From: Phragmites australis
Taxonomy: Eukaryota > Streptophyta > Magnoliopsida > Poales > Poaceae
NCBI RefSeq assembly: GCF_958298935.1
Contig: NC_084929.1
Coordinates: 29,205,501-29,269,500, forward strand
Direction: 5' to 3'
Length of the DNA stretch: 64,000 bases
Positions 1-12,200 of this stretch are shown piece after piece (within the stretch, counting starts at the first letter, position 1; each line of letters starts with the position of its first letter). The notes beneath the pieces are model-generated. The model saw only the letters and a program-made list of their open reading frames with translations. It was not told the DNA's origin and ran no database searches. Made by a program: the position numbers and the translations under genes.

Positions 1-1
1 C

Positions 2-1405
2 CAATCTGTAGCTGCAACTGGGGTGTCAAATGGAGGCACAATTGATAAAATCCAGCAAGATGAAGCCCCAAATCAAGCACTGATTGATGATACAACAAAT
101 ACCTTGCAAATAGAAGCTGCATCAGAGGCGCAAACTGAGGACACTGTCAAGCAAGCTTTACATGCTGATGCTACAAATGAAGGGTCAGCTCAAGTTGTTT
201 CAGATAATATGCAAGGAAATGTTGTAGCCGAAGCCCCAAAACAGGGTCATATTTCTGGAGATAATGCTGTATTTGATGCTGTGGCTGAAGTGCCAACTAC
301 TGAACAAGTTGATGATGAGGCTGATACTGTGAATGAAGTTCCAGAAGAGTTACAAAGTCAAACAACTAATGAAAAACCAGTGGAACAAGATGCAACTAAA
401 GAAAAAATGGGATCTGAAGCTCCAAAACAAGTATCAGGTGAAGTTCCATGTAGTACAAAGTTGGAAGCTGAAACTTTAACTGGAGAACCAGTTGGACAAG
501 TTGCAGTTGAGCAAGTCAAAGTTCAAGTTGAATCCAAAACTGCTGTTGAAGCATCAGGTGAACAAGCCTACAGTTTTGAGCAAACTGTTCAAGTGGATGC
601 TGTAACTGAAGCGTCAGGTGGACAAATTGAAGTGGAAATACAAAATCCAGAAGATGAATCTATGGCTAGTGCAATTACCGAGCACTCGGTCATGGTTGAG
701 GAAACTGTGGAGTCAAAAGTTGAAGTACCAGTCGAGGAAAATGTAGAAAATAATGCTGCCGCCGCAGGACTAGTTGAAGACACTGCAGAAGGTGAAACTA
801 TGGCGGAAGCACCATATGAGAAAATAGAAAATAAAGCTCCTGCTGAAGCACTACCTGGGGAGACCAAAGAAGGTGAGATCACAGTTGAGGCACCAGATGT
901 GAAAGCAGAAAATGAAGCTATTGCTGAACCAATAACTGGGGAAAAAGCCCATGGTGAAAGTACAGCTGAAGCATCAGATAAGGAAACTAGAACAGCTGAG
1001 GAAACTGTAGAGGATGTTAAAGCACTAGATGAGAAAACTACAACAGATAAGATTACCGTAGAGGATGCCACAGTTGTGACACCAGTTGAGAAAAGTACTA
1101 CAGCAGACAAAACTGTGGAGGATGCCATAGTTGAGACACCAGGTGGGAAAACCACTGAAGTTGAGGAAACTGTGGAGGATGCCATGGTTGAGACACCAGA
1201 TGGGAAAACCACTGAAGTCGAGAAAACTGTGGAGGATGAAGTGGTTGAGACATCAGATGGGAAAACCACCGAAGTCGAGAAAACCGTGGAGGACGCCACA
1301 GTTGAAGCACCAGATGAGAATTCTTCTGCAGCTGAGAAAACTATAGAGGGCACCATGGTTGGGGCACCAAGTGTACAAGCAGGTGTAGGCGAGCAAACCG
1401 GCTAG
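2..1405 (+). CDS. 3' end of a gene for an acidic, repeat-rich protein (partial)
   Basis: The reading frame is open from the left edge of the window to a TAG stop at 1403-1405, so this is the C-terminal part (about 467 residues) of a longer protein whose start lies outside. No in-frame ATG near the edge looks like a start. The protein is rich in Glu, Val, Ala and Thr, contains almost no aromatic residues, and carries repeated motifs such as EAP, VEDA and TVEETVE. The last third is a degenerate tandem repeat of 19 residues. It has no recognisable catalytic domain, signal peptide or membrane segment in this part and is probably intrinsically disordered. I do not recognise the family. The long open frame with a coherent composition argues for a real exon; the antisense frame is open only because of the repeated GAA/ACT-type codons. 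Confidence 0.7.
   Translation, partial: QSVAATGVSNGGTIDKIQQDEAPNQALIDDTTNTLQIEAASEAQTEDTVKQALHADATNEGSAQVVSDNMQGNVVAEAPKQGHISGDNAVFDAVAEVPTTEQVDDEADTVNEVPEELQSQTTNEKPVEQDATKEKMGSEAPKQVSGEVPCSTKLEAETLTGEPVGQVAVEQVKVQVESKTAVEASGEQAYSFEQTVQVDAVTEASGGQIEVEIQNPEDESMASAITEHSVMVEETVESKVEVPVEENVENNAAAAGLVEDTAEGETMAEAPYEKIENKAPAEALPGETKEGEITVEAPDVKAENEAIAEPITGEKAHGESTAEASDKETRTAEETVEDVKALDEKTTTDKITVEDATVVTPVEKSTTADKTVEDAIVETPGGKTTEVEETVEDAMVETPDGKTTEVEKTVEDEVVETSDGKTTEVEKTVEDATVEAPDENSSAAEKTIEGTMVGAPSVQAGVGEQTG
1004..1365 (+). repeat. 57-bp coding minisatellite (19-residue repeat)
   Basis: About six degenerate copies of a 19-codon unit follow each other in frame. Each begins TVED or a variant and runs through a core like VETPDGKTTEVEK. 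Copies around 1118-1290 are the most alike, which suggests recent unit duplication. Copy number is likely to vary between alleles. Confidence 0.75.
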
Positions 1406-1860
1406 CATGTGTTGCATTCTTTTTAGTCTCTGTTGATATTGAGGTAGTCTGCTCAATTGATTCACTCATCTAGGTGTGGTCTGTACAGAAAAATGGGAGT
1501 CCACTCTAGCATCATAACGCTATGAGGTTTTTAGTAACTAGGGCATGGGCATCTTTGCCCCTGGCTTTTCATATGAACTCCATCTAGTTGTATTGGATGC
1601 ACACGTGTCAGTTTATCATAAAGAGAGTTTCTTCCTACACCTCCGTGTAGCGGTAGGAGGATGAGATATGGGAAGCCATGTTCTTTCCCACATTCCATGG
1701 TCAGGCTTGGGAGTCTTTGGGCAATCTTCTAGAATTTGAAGATTCTTGTACCATTTGTCATTTGTAAACTAACTGTGTTCAGGAACTTATTCCTTCATCA
1801 TATCACGTATATTTTTTCGGTGAATTATGTCTGCTCGTTGGTTGATAATAAATCTTAGTT
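1406..1860 (+). other. 3' UTR of the acidic-protein gene
   Basis: Non-coding sequence after the stop at 1405. A canonical AATAAA hexamer lies at 1847-1852, a plausible poly(A) signal. The exact cleavage site cannot be seen. Confidence 0.45.
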
Positions 1861-1962
1861 CCCTTTTTGCGTCATTTCGTGCAACCTGCAGGTTCTTTCT
1901 GTGCTACTATCTGATTTACAGTAGAGCGTATATGCCTGGCCGCCTGGGGGGCGGGCGTCTTC

Positions 1963-2223
1963 TTGTGTCCTGTAGTGAAGGTAGATGAGGCGCAAAAGGA
2001 TTTTACAGATTTTCTGCACCTTTTCCATTGTGATGTGCTCTCGGTTCTCAATATTCACGGCAAATGCTATGAGCTAGTATTGAGTGATGCCAATAATTAC
2101 TCGAAGCTGGTCATCTTACTGCCAGGTCAGCGTTTGGTGCTTCAGGTTGTTGTACATGCAAACGCTACTGCGTATTTTGAATCAGCTGACAGCTGGTTGT
2201 CCGACAATTTATCAGCGTCGTAG
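1963..2223 (+). other. Short open frame of unknown status
   Basis: An open frame of about 86 codons without an ATG start, downstream of the poly(A) signal of the acidic-protein gene. The translation reads like ordinary protein (for example a DFTDFLHLFHCDVL segment), so it could be an exon or gene remnant, or extended 3' UTR. I recognise no family. The stretch from 2224 to 2640 holds nothing else I can name. Confidence 0.2.
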
Positions 2224-2688
2224 AAGAGTCTATGCATTCTGAGTTACGTCATTCTGTGTGCCAGTAATTTATCCTGGTCATAATCATTGGATGACCCAAG
2301 CTACATGTTGCCTATGCAGTAGACTCCCTGAGGGAGAGAAATTGTATGAGGCCGGCTCTCAGGGAATCCGCGTGAGACCTCCATCCGCATCCTTCACACC
2401 GTGATCGGACGGCGTGCGTGTGCGCCGACGCGCGCGTGAGCTGCACACGGGAGACGCGTGTTGAGCAGCGGCGAGGGTCTCCGCGAAGGACCCGCCCTCT
2501 TTGTTCACCTGTTCGATTGGGCCGAAGATGGCTCAGAAGACGTTTGTTCTGAATCAACATGTCCCCAATGGTTCTTCAGTTGAGGAATGAAATAAGTGAT
2601 TCGTTAGCCAGAGGCCCATACCACACATCCTCGGTAATAATACAAGATGCGAAATGCAACCATGTGACGGGAAAAAGATACCATGTCT

Positions 2689-2930
2689 GCGTCACAATCT
2701 TCTCTGCCTACTGATACAATAACGATATACAAGGATGGTTACAACTAAAGCAGCTGTTCTCATAGTTTAATACACTAGTTTGATCCAAATTACACAACAT
2801 TTATGCGTCACAATCTTCTCCTTCGCCTACTGATACAATAACGATATTCAAGGCTCGTTACAACTAAAGCAGCTCTTCTCATAGTTTAATACACTAGTTT
2901 GATCCAAATTACACAACATTTATGCCTCAC
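2689..2930. repeat. Tandem duplication, about 116 bp, two copies
   Basis: The segment starting GCGTCACAATCTTCTC at 2689 recurs at 2805 with a few substitutions and a small insertion. Both copies end in ACACAACATTTATG. It lies in the 3' flank, possibly the distal 3' UTR, of the NF-YB gene. Confidence 0.85.
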
Positions 2931-3289
2931 AATACAAACATATGGAACCAAATCACGGCCAACAGACCAATTTTTAATTAATATACATACAACCATGACG
3001 CTAGACCGCAACCGAAACTATTCTCAGGGAAGAAATTTACATCCGGGTAGCAGCCTCATCAGTTCTGGCAGATAAAAAGGGACCTAATGGAGGTAGCAGG
3101 TTACTCTAAGTGCTCACCACGAGGTGCCTTCGCTAATAACTGCAGCACCGACGAAAACCCACCTGTTTTAGAAAAGTAGCAACACATGAGTTTATTTTGT
3201 CTAGAAACCAAAGTAGCATAAAATTTCACGACAATGCAAAAGCATGTTCCTCGCGGAGGAGCAACTGTCCAAAGAGAAGGTCCATACCT

Positions 3290-6200
3290 TCAGTTTGCGA
3301 TGTCCCCGTTATGGTACTGGGCAAGGGGAACGAAAAAAGCTATCAGCGAACATACAGATATCAAAGGCAACATCAACGAGACTAAACGTATCCAATAAGT
3401 TCAATTTGCACAGCTAACACCTGGAATGATCACAGCTTCCACATTCACGATCATGTTCTAATGGAGTTAACCAGAGTCTTGTGCATATCTACTTTTCCAA
3501 TGCAAAAGTTGTGTGCTTGCGTGCTCTGATATAACAATACTATACATATCTCAACAAAAAAGAGGGCTAATCTACTGACCTAGAAATGTCCAATGTATAC
3601 AAAATCTTCAACCCAGCACGTAACAAAATAATAATTTGTCGAGAAAAATTCAGGTAAATCACCTGAGGTTGCATATAACCCATTCCTTGGTTGTATGCTC
3701 CTTGTTGGCCCATCTAAACAGAACAGAAAAAGTTAGCTTCCCAATATGATCAAAAGAACAACAATGAAACAGGTAAAATACTAACCCCTTGTGGGGCTGA
3801 GCTACTTGCTCCCCCAAGACCAAGCGCATCCTTTTTAACAGAGCCATCACCGGCTTTTGCAGTTAACTTACTATCACCCTGTTTATTATCAAAGAAAGAA
3901 AAGACGAGTACTGTACATCACATCTCAGATTTGTATAAGCTTGTAAGTGCAATCATGGATCATAACAACATCCTAATCCTAGACCTTAAAAAGAAGAATC
4001 AGCTTCAAGAACATGAGACGGAGGGTGCAATTCTCCTTGAATCTAACATATAGTACCTCGTATGGTGCAGAGCTGGGATTTCGATCAAATTTGTGCCTAC
4101 TAGTTTTCAAGGAAAAAAGCACTTGACTAATCGGCTATTCATTATTACACATTTAACTTTCTTTGCCCTGTCAGTAAGAAATCAATATAGGAAACTAGCG
4201 GAACTAGAAAAATTTCCAAAAAAAAAGGAGTCAGTTCACCAACCCCCCCCCCCCCCCCTCCCTAAAAGATATCTCCAGTTCTTCAGATGTTCAATTGATC
4301 CAGCTGTGCCTTAAAAATGTGACTATGAACAGTTCAACTGTGTGCAAATGAGCTTAAATCAAGGTGAAAATAGGCTCAAGCAGCTCAAATTACCATTTTC
4401 CAAGCCAATTCAAGCTACAACAAAAAAAATCCACATTTAAAACCATTTACGGACCAATGCCTAAGAACTCGAGAAGAAATCTAGGAGGAATTCACCATCA
4501 GGCAAATATTAGCTAACGAGACATACTGAAAAGAGTTTAATATCACATACCTCCATCTGCAATCAGCACAGCCATCCACCAAAAATAACACAAAAAAGTG
4601 AAACCACGTCAGATATATGATTCAACTGACAGAATAAGGCATACAAAACAACATAAACATGCATAAACACCTCAGACAAGCTAATTTTATGACCTGCAAT
4701 TTCAAAACTAGATCTGGTATTATCTATAAGAGGGAGGAGAGGGAGGAATAATTCTGGTGCTCTTTGTGTAAAGGTGCAGCTTGTCAACGAAATTACAGCT
4801 TGCAATGCAAACGTAATCTAGTTGGAAGCTTTTGTTGCTCTAAAGAATTCCATTTGCATTACATCTGAACTTTTCTAATAAACATAGGTGTGAGTAGATA
4901 TAATATCTTCTCCTAAATGAATGTTGTTTTAGCCTCATGCAACAATCATAATAAACTATTTAGTTAGTCAAAGTAACTTCGGATTGTCTCACCTTGGAAT
5001 CCTGAGGTTCCTTTTGTGATATGGCTAGGGATACGGAGCGTACTCGCCCTCGCAAGGAGCTGATTACATGAGCTATAAACTTTATTGATTACCCTCCTGT
5101 CGAATGATTTCAGCCCCTCTATATAGAGCTGGTGCCCAATTACATCCATATCTCCAACTTAACTGCTAACTAACCATATCTCTAGCTAACCAATTCTAAT
5201 TTGAACTACTAACAATCTTTATCTCTAAGCTAATGAATCTAACCAATTCTAATTTGAACTACTAACAATCTTTATCTCTAAGCTAATGAATCTAGCCAAT
5301 GCTAATTTATCTATAACTTATCTCTATGGCAGCACATCTCCAACCGATCCTCACGTGGACGTTGGCTTTGCTTTCTCATTGTTCTATGCCTGTATATCCG
5401 CCCGACAAAAGCATCCACAACATTTCCACCCTCCTGGCGAAACAGCTTGTCCTCAAGCTGGAACTTTGGATATTGCTGTGCAAAACTGTCCAAGGACTCC
5501 CAAGTCGCATCCGCCGCACTCCTACCGACCCATTGAACCAAAAGCTCCCGCTTACCACGATTCAGCCGAGAATGGACTATAGTGGCTGGTTCCGGCAGGA
5601 CACATCCATGCTTGACGTTGGGTCAGTGAACAATTTCCATCGAAGGATCCCCATGGAATTTCTCCAAGAAGACCACATGGAACACATCATGAATACGAAC
5701 ACGAGGCGACAGCCGCAAACTATACGCTACTGGGCCAATCCGTTCGACGATTTGAAACGGTCCATAGAACCGAGGCGCAAGTTTGCCGGCTATCTTCTCC
5801 GTGATAGCCGCTGCCGTCCGATGCTGAAGTCGTAGCCACACCCAATCTCCCATTGAGAATTGCAAGTCCTGGTGACGATCATCATGTTGTTGCTTCATGT
5901 GATCTTGAGCTTGAAGCAGCCGTTCTCGAATCTCAGTAAGGAAGACTTACCTGTCTTGAAGCTGTTTGTCCACTGGTGCCACGCCGGGTTCATACACAAT
6001 CAATTCCGACAATGTCATACACCACTTGGAAGGGTGTTGTCTTCAACGATGTTTGAAACGAGGTGTTGAAGTAGTATTCCGTCTGTCGGTGATATGGGAT
6101 TGGAGGGTCCCTGAGTCCCGAGACCAGAACAGCGCAGTGCCACATGGCGCCCTTCCTCGGGGACCATCTCCCCGAGGGCCCGAGAAGAGCTAAGTCCAGG

Positions 6201-9200
6201 AGAGGGTGCTTGGGGCCAAGAACAGTTCGTCCCCGAGTACCCAGAGTTCACCGAGGACCCGAGAAGAGCCAGATCCGGGAGGGGGTGCTTAGGGCCAAGA
6301 ACAGTTAGTCCCCAAGTACCCAGAGTTCCCCGAGGACCCGAGAAGAGCCAAATCCGAGAGGGGGTGCTCGGGGCCAAGAGCAGTTGGTCTTCGAGTACCC
6401 AGAGTTCCCCGAGGACCTGAGAAGCCCCTTGCTGGTGGACCCCGCAAGGACTCTACGATGAGGCGTCGAACGGTGGGAGACCCGATGCTGCATTTAAGGG
6501 GGAGCGTGACCAGTCACATCCAACCACTCCCCCCCACGTCTGTCGTACCGAGTACGTCAGTCCCTGCCACCGCCTGACAGGATGGCGTGGGAACAATTAA
6601 TGCAACGGGTCCCATCGCTTGTCCCTCCGCGGGACCCATGAAGAAAGACGGCTTGAAAATATCTGCGATGGGCTCGAGGATTATCGCCCATCTCCTCGTT
6701 GCATCAGACCGTGTCAGATCTACTATGACCGGACAGGCATGAGAGGATACTCAGTGGCTGGCCGGTGGGCCCCCTCCCCTACACCTGCTAAAGTTGGGGC
6801 GTAAAAGACCGACGGGACCGTCTGAGGAGCGCATTTTCAACCCCCTGTAACATCAGACTGTAGATCTATGATGGTTGTTTTCCATTTATTGTTTATAGGC
6901 ACTTGTGCCCTCGTTCTAGGCACGTCTTGGAGGACCTCCCCGCGGTAGATAAAAGAGGGAGCACTTCGTAGAAAGACAAACTCAGATAGACCTGAAGTTA
7001 GAAGTTCAGACAGACCTTCACTGGAGTTCGAGGCTCACAGCACCTTGAAGACAAGCCAACAAGAAATAAAAAACCTTGTAACACAGAGATCCAGAGAAAG
7101 GCATTCCAAGAGCATTAATAACACATCAGACACAGGAGTAGGGTGTTACGCCTCCGTGCGACCCGAACCTGTCTAAATCCTTTGTGCATTTACTCCTACT
7201 AGTCGACGATCATTCGTCCCGCCTAAGTCCTATACATTCGCATTAACCCCACGTACGAGGTAGATCCAGAATTAGCCTCCCGGCTGAATCTCAAAGGGGG
7301 TCTCTCAGGATCCTCGCTTGCGGTATTCATCCACCAACAGCTGGCGCGCCAGGTAGGGGGGTTGCATCTATCAATCCATCTTGTTTTGTCCGAAAAAAAA
7401 TGGCTGATGGACATCGTCTTCAACGCCCTGATTCGGGCTCCTACGAGGAAATGGAAAACGGGGCCCAAGGAGGGGCGTCCTCAACGGCGTCGATAGCTCC
7501 GACTCATCCTCAATGGCGCCAACAGTCGGCTCATACAGCGCCTCCTCGGGTCGGGGACAACGGCGTTGGGCCCAGTAGGGCCGTGACCACCGCGGGCGGG
7601 CCACCGAACCCGCAGCAAGCAGCAATCGTCCCTGCCGCAAGATCGGCATCCGAACAACGCCGAGCGCCGATACGGCGCAAACTCAACTTTGGTGACGCCG
7701 ACCCTGAGAGTGCCGCCGCAAGCACTCCTTAGGCACCCACCTGTCCAGGCAGCGGAAGAAACGCCAAAGGGTCGTTGGCTGATACCAACCCTGTAAGTTA
7801 TCACTCGCTATTTAAATTCATCACATCAGTATGAGTCTTCAATATACGCTTATATTGCTCTTGTTCCAAGTTTTCCTCTGGAACCCATATGTTAATCTGC
7901 TTGGTGAGATGCTCGACTCGTGCGAGAAAAACACGCTCTCTCTTATTTTCCCGCTGATAAAAACGGATGCCGGTCGGTATGCGGCACAGGCAGCGGTCGC
8001 TGACCTAAGTCTGTTGTGGTAGGCTGTGGTGCCCGGCGGGCGTGGCAGTACCCTGAGCACTACCGAGCCTCTGGGGTTCTCGGGTAATCCTACCACTCGA
8101 ACCTGAGTGGTCAGGACCGCCTAGACCCCAGGGGCGGGCTGTCGGTGCTCGGCCTGGTCAGTCCTACCCCGGGCACCACCAAACCATGGGACCTCTTGGT
8201 CGTATCTCTGTCTGTACACTTCGCCGGTCCGATCATTCGAGAGGTCGCGGGTCAAAAACGAGAGCAAGCTATAATGAGTACCGCACCGACAGAGCGCACC
8301 AAGCAAAGAAACCTTGCCTATTTGAGCTTGCAGGGAAATGCCGAGCCTCTGGAGTCCTCGGGTAATCCTACCGCTCGGACATGAGTGGTCAAGACCGCCT
8401 AGCCCTCGGGAAGTGCTCAGACGCTAAAAGGACGACCTGGGGGCTAAAACGCTCTGCGCAAGGGAGTCCACGTTCCCCGGTGCCCCGAGCGCCAGGGCAC
8501 CCACCCTTTCCTGACCTGGTCGGCCGGAAGACTAACACCGACTCGGTAAGTCGCTAAAGTCATGTGAATTCCCAGTCGTACATTCGTAATATACTATTAT
8601 TCCCGAGTTAATCTCGGAACCCTCGTATGCTAATCTGTTCGGCGAGGCAATCTCCTTGCGCGCAAAACCCCACCCTTGTGTTCGCTTTTCCGGAATGACA
8701 AAGACAAACGGTAGTAGGTGTACCGCACAGGCGATGATCGCTGACCTAGGTCCTTTATGGTGGGCTGTGGTGCCTGGCCGGCATGGCAGTACCCCGAGCA
8801 CTACCGAGCCTCTAGGGTTCTCGGGTAATCCTACCGCTCGAACATGAGTGGCCGGGACCGCCTAGACTCCGGGGTCGGGTTGTCGGTGCTCGGCCTGGTC
8901 AGTCCTTCCCCGGACACCACCGAACCGTGGGAACTCTTGGTTGCATTTCCGCCTGCGCGCGTCTCCGGTCTATTTGTTTGAGAGGTCGCGGGGCGAAAAG
9001 CGTTCACGAGTCGTGACGTGTACCGTGCTTGGTAGACTCATTTCCCGAGCAAACAAATTTGTGTCTGTTTGTGTTTATTTGACTCAGCAGCAGCGTACCC
9101 GCAAGCGCCCGGGGGCTGCGCGCCCCGAGCACAGGATTCTACGCGCGGGCTCGAGGGCTGTGGCAAGGCCTCAGGCGAGGCCGCAGTCGGGGCCCGCCGG

Positions 9201-12200
9201 ATACAGCGACCGGCGTACTTGTCGGTGAAGTCCTCCAAGATACCAAGACAAGATACCCTCAAAAAATTCCGCCACTTTGGTAGTCACGCGTCGTCACCGC
9301 TATCACCGCCTAGTCCCAGCTCCCGCACAAAAAATTCCGCCACTTCGGTGGCGACGTCGCAGACGGCTGCTCGGGCGGCGGCTTCCTCCGCTTCCACGGA
9401 GCCCCGCGCCGACCGAAAGACGTCCTGCATCACCGCCTTCCTCGAAAGTCGGAAGGGCACGCGCCTTTTCGGCTCCTCCTTGGATTACACTAAAAGATTG
9501 GGTCTAAAAATTGCAAGGCCCGCAAAGACTTCGGCACCGGGCGACAGAAAGCCACGTGGTACCAATGCTGTGATCGGTCTCAAATAAATAGGGCCCCACC
9601 CGCAGTCTCTGGACCATTGCCTGCCGATGGGCACAGGGGCTGCTATCGGTGATATGGGATCGGGGAGTCCCCGAGTCCCAAGGTCAGGACAGCGCAGTGC
9701 CACATGACGCCATCCCCGGGGCCAAGAACAGTTGGTCCCCGAGTACCCAGAGTTCCTCGAGAATCCAAGAAGAGCCAGATCCGGGAGATGGTGCTCGGAG
9801 CCAAGAACAGTTGGTCCCCGAGTACCCAGAGTTCCCCGAGGACACGAGAAGAACCAAATCCGGGAGGGGGTGCTCGGGGCTAAGAACAGTTAGTCCCCGA
9901 GTACCCAGAGTTCCCCGAGGACCTGAGAAGCCCCTTGCTGGTGAACCCCACAAGGACTCCACGATGAGATGTCGAACGGTGGGAGGCTCGATGCTGCATT
10001 TAAGGGAGAGCGTGACCGGTCACATCCAACCACTCCCCCCACGTCTGTTGTACCGAGTACGTCAGTCTCTGCCACCGCCTGGCAGGATGACGTTGGAACA
10101 ATTAATGCGACGGGTCCCATGGCGTGTCCCTCCGCGGAGCTCATGAAGGAAGACGGCTTGAAGATATCTGCGATGGGCTCAAGGATTATCGCCCATCACC
10201 CCGTTGCATCAGACCGTGTCAGACCTACTCTGACCGGACCGGCATGAGAGGATACTCAGTGGCTGGCCGATAGGCCCCCTCCCCTGCACCTGCTAAAGTT
10301 GGGACGTAAAAGACCGACGAGACCGTCCGAGGGGTGCATTTTCAACCCCTTGGAACATCAGACTGTAGACCCATGATGGTTGTTTTCTATTTATTGTTTA
10401 TGGGAACTTGTGCCCTCGTTCTGGGCACGTCTGGGAGGGCCTCCCCCTGGTAGATAAAAGGGGGAGCACTTCGTAGAAAGATAGACTCAGATAGACCCGA
10501 AGTTAGAAGTTCACACAGACCTTCACTGGAGTTTGAGGCTCACAACACCTTGAAGACAAGCCAACAAGAGACAAAAAAAACCCTGTAACACAGAGATCCA
10601 AAGAAAGGCATTCCAAGAGCATTAATAACACATCAGACACACAGGAGTAGGGTGTTACGCCTCTGTGCAGTCCGAACCTGTCTAAATCTCTTGTGCATTT
10701 ACTCCTACTAACCGACGATCATTCGTCCCGCCTAAGTCCCATACATTCGCATTAACCCCACGTACGAGGTAGATCCAGAATCAACCCCCCGGCCGAATCT
10801 CAAAGGGGATCCCTCAGGATCCCCGCTTACGGTTTTCATTCACCGACACCGTCCACAACAACCATCCCCGGTGAGACAACGCAAATAAAGACAACGCAGA
10901 TAAACGCCCAAAATGCAATCCGTCACCTCCGATTGGCTATCCGTTTGTGGATGAAATGCTGAGCGAAGCTATAACTTGATTTCCGTAAGTTTGAACAACT
11001 CCATCTAGAAAGTGCTGGTGAACACGGGGTCCCGATCGCTCACAATGGAACAAAGGATTCCATGGAGCCACACAATGTGATCGAAGAATGCCTGAGCCAC
11101 CGTCGTGGCTGTGTATGGGTGACCCCAGGCAATAAAATCCACATATTTTGAAAACTGATTAACCATTGTTAACACCACGGACTTGCCTCCCACCTTTGGA
11201 AATCCTTCCACGAAATCCATTGCTATGTCGACCAAACCCCTCGAGGAACTTCCAAGGGTTGCATGAGTCCTACTAGATGAAGGTGTTCCGTCTTGTTGCG
11301 TTGGCATACAACACACCCTTGGACGAAGTCGTAGACAAGCTTGGTGATGTGTGGGTTGAAGGAGGCACGCAGTCGGTGTAGAGTCTTCTGCACGCCCTCA
11401 TGGTCGGCCACGTGTGTTGCTGCTAATATGCGTGGCCATAAAGTTGAAGAAGATGGCACGAAAATGCAGCTTTTATGGAGAACAAAGCCGTCAACCTCTG
11501 ACCACACTGGCCCAGTCGTCCCTACCATCATCTCCTCCTTCTTAGCCAATACTTCCAAGAGGGAGGCGGCCTCCTACAACACCTCCTGAAAGAGCGAGAA
11601 CTCCGGCATTGACAAGGAATGCAAGGAGGTCTTGTCTTCATCGCGGCGCGATAGCGCATTTGCTGCCGCATTCTGTCAACCCAAGTGAAATTCCACTGAA
11701 AAAGCGTATCCAAACAGCTTGCTCACCCATGTGTGTTACGAGATGGTCGACAAGCGCTGATCCAAGAGATACTTCAAGCTGTAGTGATCTGTGCAGACCA
11801 CAAACGGTTGTGCCCAGAGATATGGTCGCCAATGTCGCGCCTCCTTGACAAGCCTGATAAGATCACGCTCATAGGTGGCCAGCTTCACATGATGAGGAGC
11901 TACAACCCTACAGAAAAATGCTATGGGGTCATTACTCTGATGAAGCACCGCACTAAAACCTAAACCAGATGCGTCATAGTCTACAACGAAGTGGTGATCG
12001 AAGTCCGGAAGTTGCAACACTGGACCTTCCGTGAGAGCTTGTTTCAACGCGTCAAACGCGTGATCCGCCTCGGACGTCCACACAAATGCTTCCTTCAACA
12101 ATTGGGTCAATGGCTAAGCTACAACGTTGTACTCCTTGATGAATTTTCGGTAGTACCCCGTAAGGCCAAGGAAACCCCAGAGAGCGCATACCATGGTTGG

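Larger units (their letters stand above)
6084..10848 (+). mobile_element. Non-autonomous LTR retrotransposon nested in the gypsy integrase
   Basis: LTRs at 6084-7339 and 9644-10848, flanked by the exact 5-bp repeat CCGTC (6079-6083 and 10849-10853). The LTR termini are TGTCGGTG and CACCRACA; the second LTR begins TATCGGTG through a single change. A primer-binding-site-like TGGCGCGCCAGGTAGGGG follows the first LTR at 7342. The interior is only about 2.3 kb and codes for no reverse transcriptase or integrase, so the element must have been moved by enzymes from another element. Confidence 0.93.

Noticed and set aside
589..1356. 255-codon open frame on the - strand opposite the acidic-protein gene
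   Set aside because: It is the mirror of a repetitive GAA/ACT-rich coding strand; its Ser/Val/Phe repeats simply reflect the 57-bp units.
4093..4314. Open frame with a polyproline stretch in the NF-YB intron
   Set aside because: It arises from a poly-C run in intronic sequence.
7481..9703. Several open frames on both strands within the nested LTR element
   Set aside because: High GC content and internal repeats keep many frames open; none shows retroelement enzyme motifs.
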